A stretch of DNA of 14,139 nucleotides, from positions 1 to 14,139 of the forward strand of contig CAZPEV010000079.1 in the NCBI GenBank assembly GCA_964585635.1, read 5' to 3'. The stretch comes from CAZPEV01 sp964585635. GTDB lineage: Bacteria > Zixibacteria > MSB-5A5 > GN15 > JAAZOE01. Each line of letters starts with the position of its first letter. Positions within the stretch are counted from its first letter, which is position 1. A program made the translations under genes and the position numbers. The notes beneath the pieces are model-generated. The model searched no databases. It was given only the letters and a program-made list of their open reading frames with translations, and had not been told where the DNA came from. Positions 13,640 to 14,139 of the stretch are shown here, piece after piece.

Positions 13640-14139
13640 TCATCCGAACCGGCCGGTGATATAATCTTCCGTTCGCTTCAGATTCGGCTTGGTGAATATC
13701 TTCTTGGTCGGCCCGAACTCGACCATGTATCCCTCGTAGAAAAAGGCCGTGTAATCGGAAATCCGGGCCGCCTGCTGCATATTATGGGTCACAATGACAA
13801 TCGTGTACTGGTTTTTCAGCTCCGCAATCAAGTCCTCGATTTTGGAGGTCGAGATCGGATCAAGAGCCGACGCCGGCTCATCCATCAACAACACCTCCGG
13901 TCGGACCGCCAGTGCCCGCGCGATGCACAGCCGCTGCTGCTGGCCGCCGGAGAGCATATAGGCGCTGTGAATCAGCTTGTCCTTGACTTCCTCCCAGAGA
14001 AACGCCCGTTTCAAGGCCTCCTCCACCGCCTCGTTGACAATTTGGCGGTCGGTGATGCCGTTGACCCTGAGGCCATAGGCGACGTTGTCGAAGATCGATT
14101 TCGGGAAAGGAGTGGATTTTTGGAACACCATGCCGACTC
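13640..14139 (-). CDS. pstB: Phosphate ABC transporter ATP-binding protein PstB, partial
   Basis: The C-terminal two thirds of PstB, the ATPase of the high-affinity phosphate importer PstSCAB. Visible motifs are the Q-loop (VGMVFQK at the window edge), the ABC signature LSGGQQQRLCIARAL, Walker B VLLMDEPASALDP, and the H-loop IVTHNMQQA. FDNVAYGLRVNG and the C-terminal YMVEFGPTKKIF are PstB-specific. The Walker A half lies beyond the window, and the frame is open through 14139, so the ATG at 14131 is internal and not a start. It ends at TGA, 16 nt before phoU. Confidence 0.95.
   Translation of the reverse strand, partial: VGMVFQKSTPFPKSIFDNVAYGLRVNGITDRQIVNEAVEEALKRAFLWEEVKDKLIHSAYMLSGGQQQRLCIARALAVRPEVLLMDEPASALDPISTSKIEDLIAELKNQYTIVIVTHNMQQAARISDYTAFFYEGYMVEFGPTKKIFTKPNLKRTEDYITGRFG

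Noticed and set aside
1..14139. Full reassignment of TAG to an amino acid
   Set aside because: NuoE, the DRTGG protein and the dockerin protein stop at TAG at natural lengths, so TAG still works as a stop.
1..14139. CRISPR array, tRNA or rRNA genes
   Set aside because: No regularly spaced repeats, cloverleaf-like sequences or rRNA-like segments were seen.

Overview
The window looks like bacterial chromosome from an uncultivated lineage. The best lineage clue is the dockerin-type motif GDANxDxAxNVGDAVYxINYxFKGGP, seen in full at 9064-9693 and as a remnant near 7130-7215. I associate this motif with Candidatus Zixibacteria and neighbouring phyla, but that assignment is from memory and only moderately secure. 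No rRNA, tRNA or CRISPR array was seen.

Region 1 (1-6926, all minus strand, read right to left) is a compact redox operon. A good promoter (TTGACA-N17-TATATT, 6926-6898) is followed by a Cys-rich zinc-ribbon-like protein, a stand-alone DRTGG protein, a DRTGG plus HATPase protein, an [FeFe]-hydrogenase-like iron-sulfur protein, and then NuoE-, NuoF- and NuoG-like subunits. Several genes overlap. The layout suggests a soluble NAD(H)/ferredoxin/hydrogenase-type flavoprotein complex with its own small regulatory module. The NuoG-like gene is interrupted by an in-frame TAG at 537-539, yet the same frame continues open and family-like to the window edge.

Region 2 (6927-7993) is a scar region. It holds a truncated dockerin remnant on the plus strand and then a RAYT (REP-associated tyrosine transposase) gene. 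The RAYT has its own promoter and is bracketed by two near-identical REP-like hairpins.

Region 3 (7994-10946, minus strand) is visibly more AT-rich than region 1. It encodes a probable three-gene operon of exported proteins: two paralogues sharing about 190 N-terminal residues, with a dockerin-bearing protein between them. The upstream paralogue also carries one in-frame TAG (10074-10076) with its conserved C-terminus intact behind it. A TTGACA-N16-TATATT promoter with a perfect palindrome in its spacer precedes the set.

Region 4 (10947-14139) has a noncoding stretch, then a plus-strand membrane-anchored YiiX/C92-type papain-fold protein. Convergent to it on the minus strand are phoU and a partial pstB (phosphate uptake and its control).

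The most unusual observation is two independent in-frame amber codons, in unrelated genes within 10 kb, each followed by intact homologous sequence. Three other genes here (NuoE, the DRTGG protein, the dockerin protein) end at TAG at sensible lengths, so TAG is not simply reassigned. The choices are two nonsense mutations, assembly errors, or context-dependent amber readthrough.
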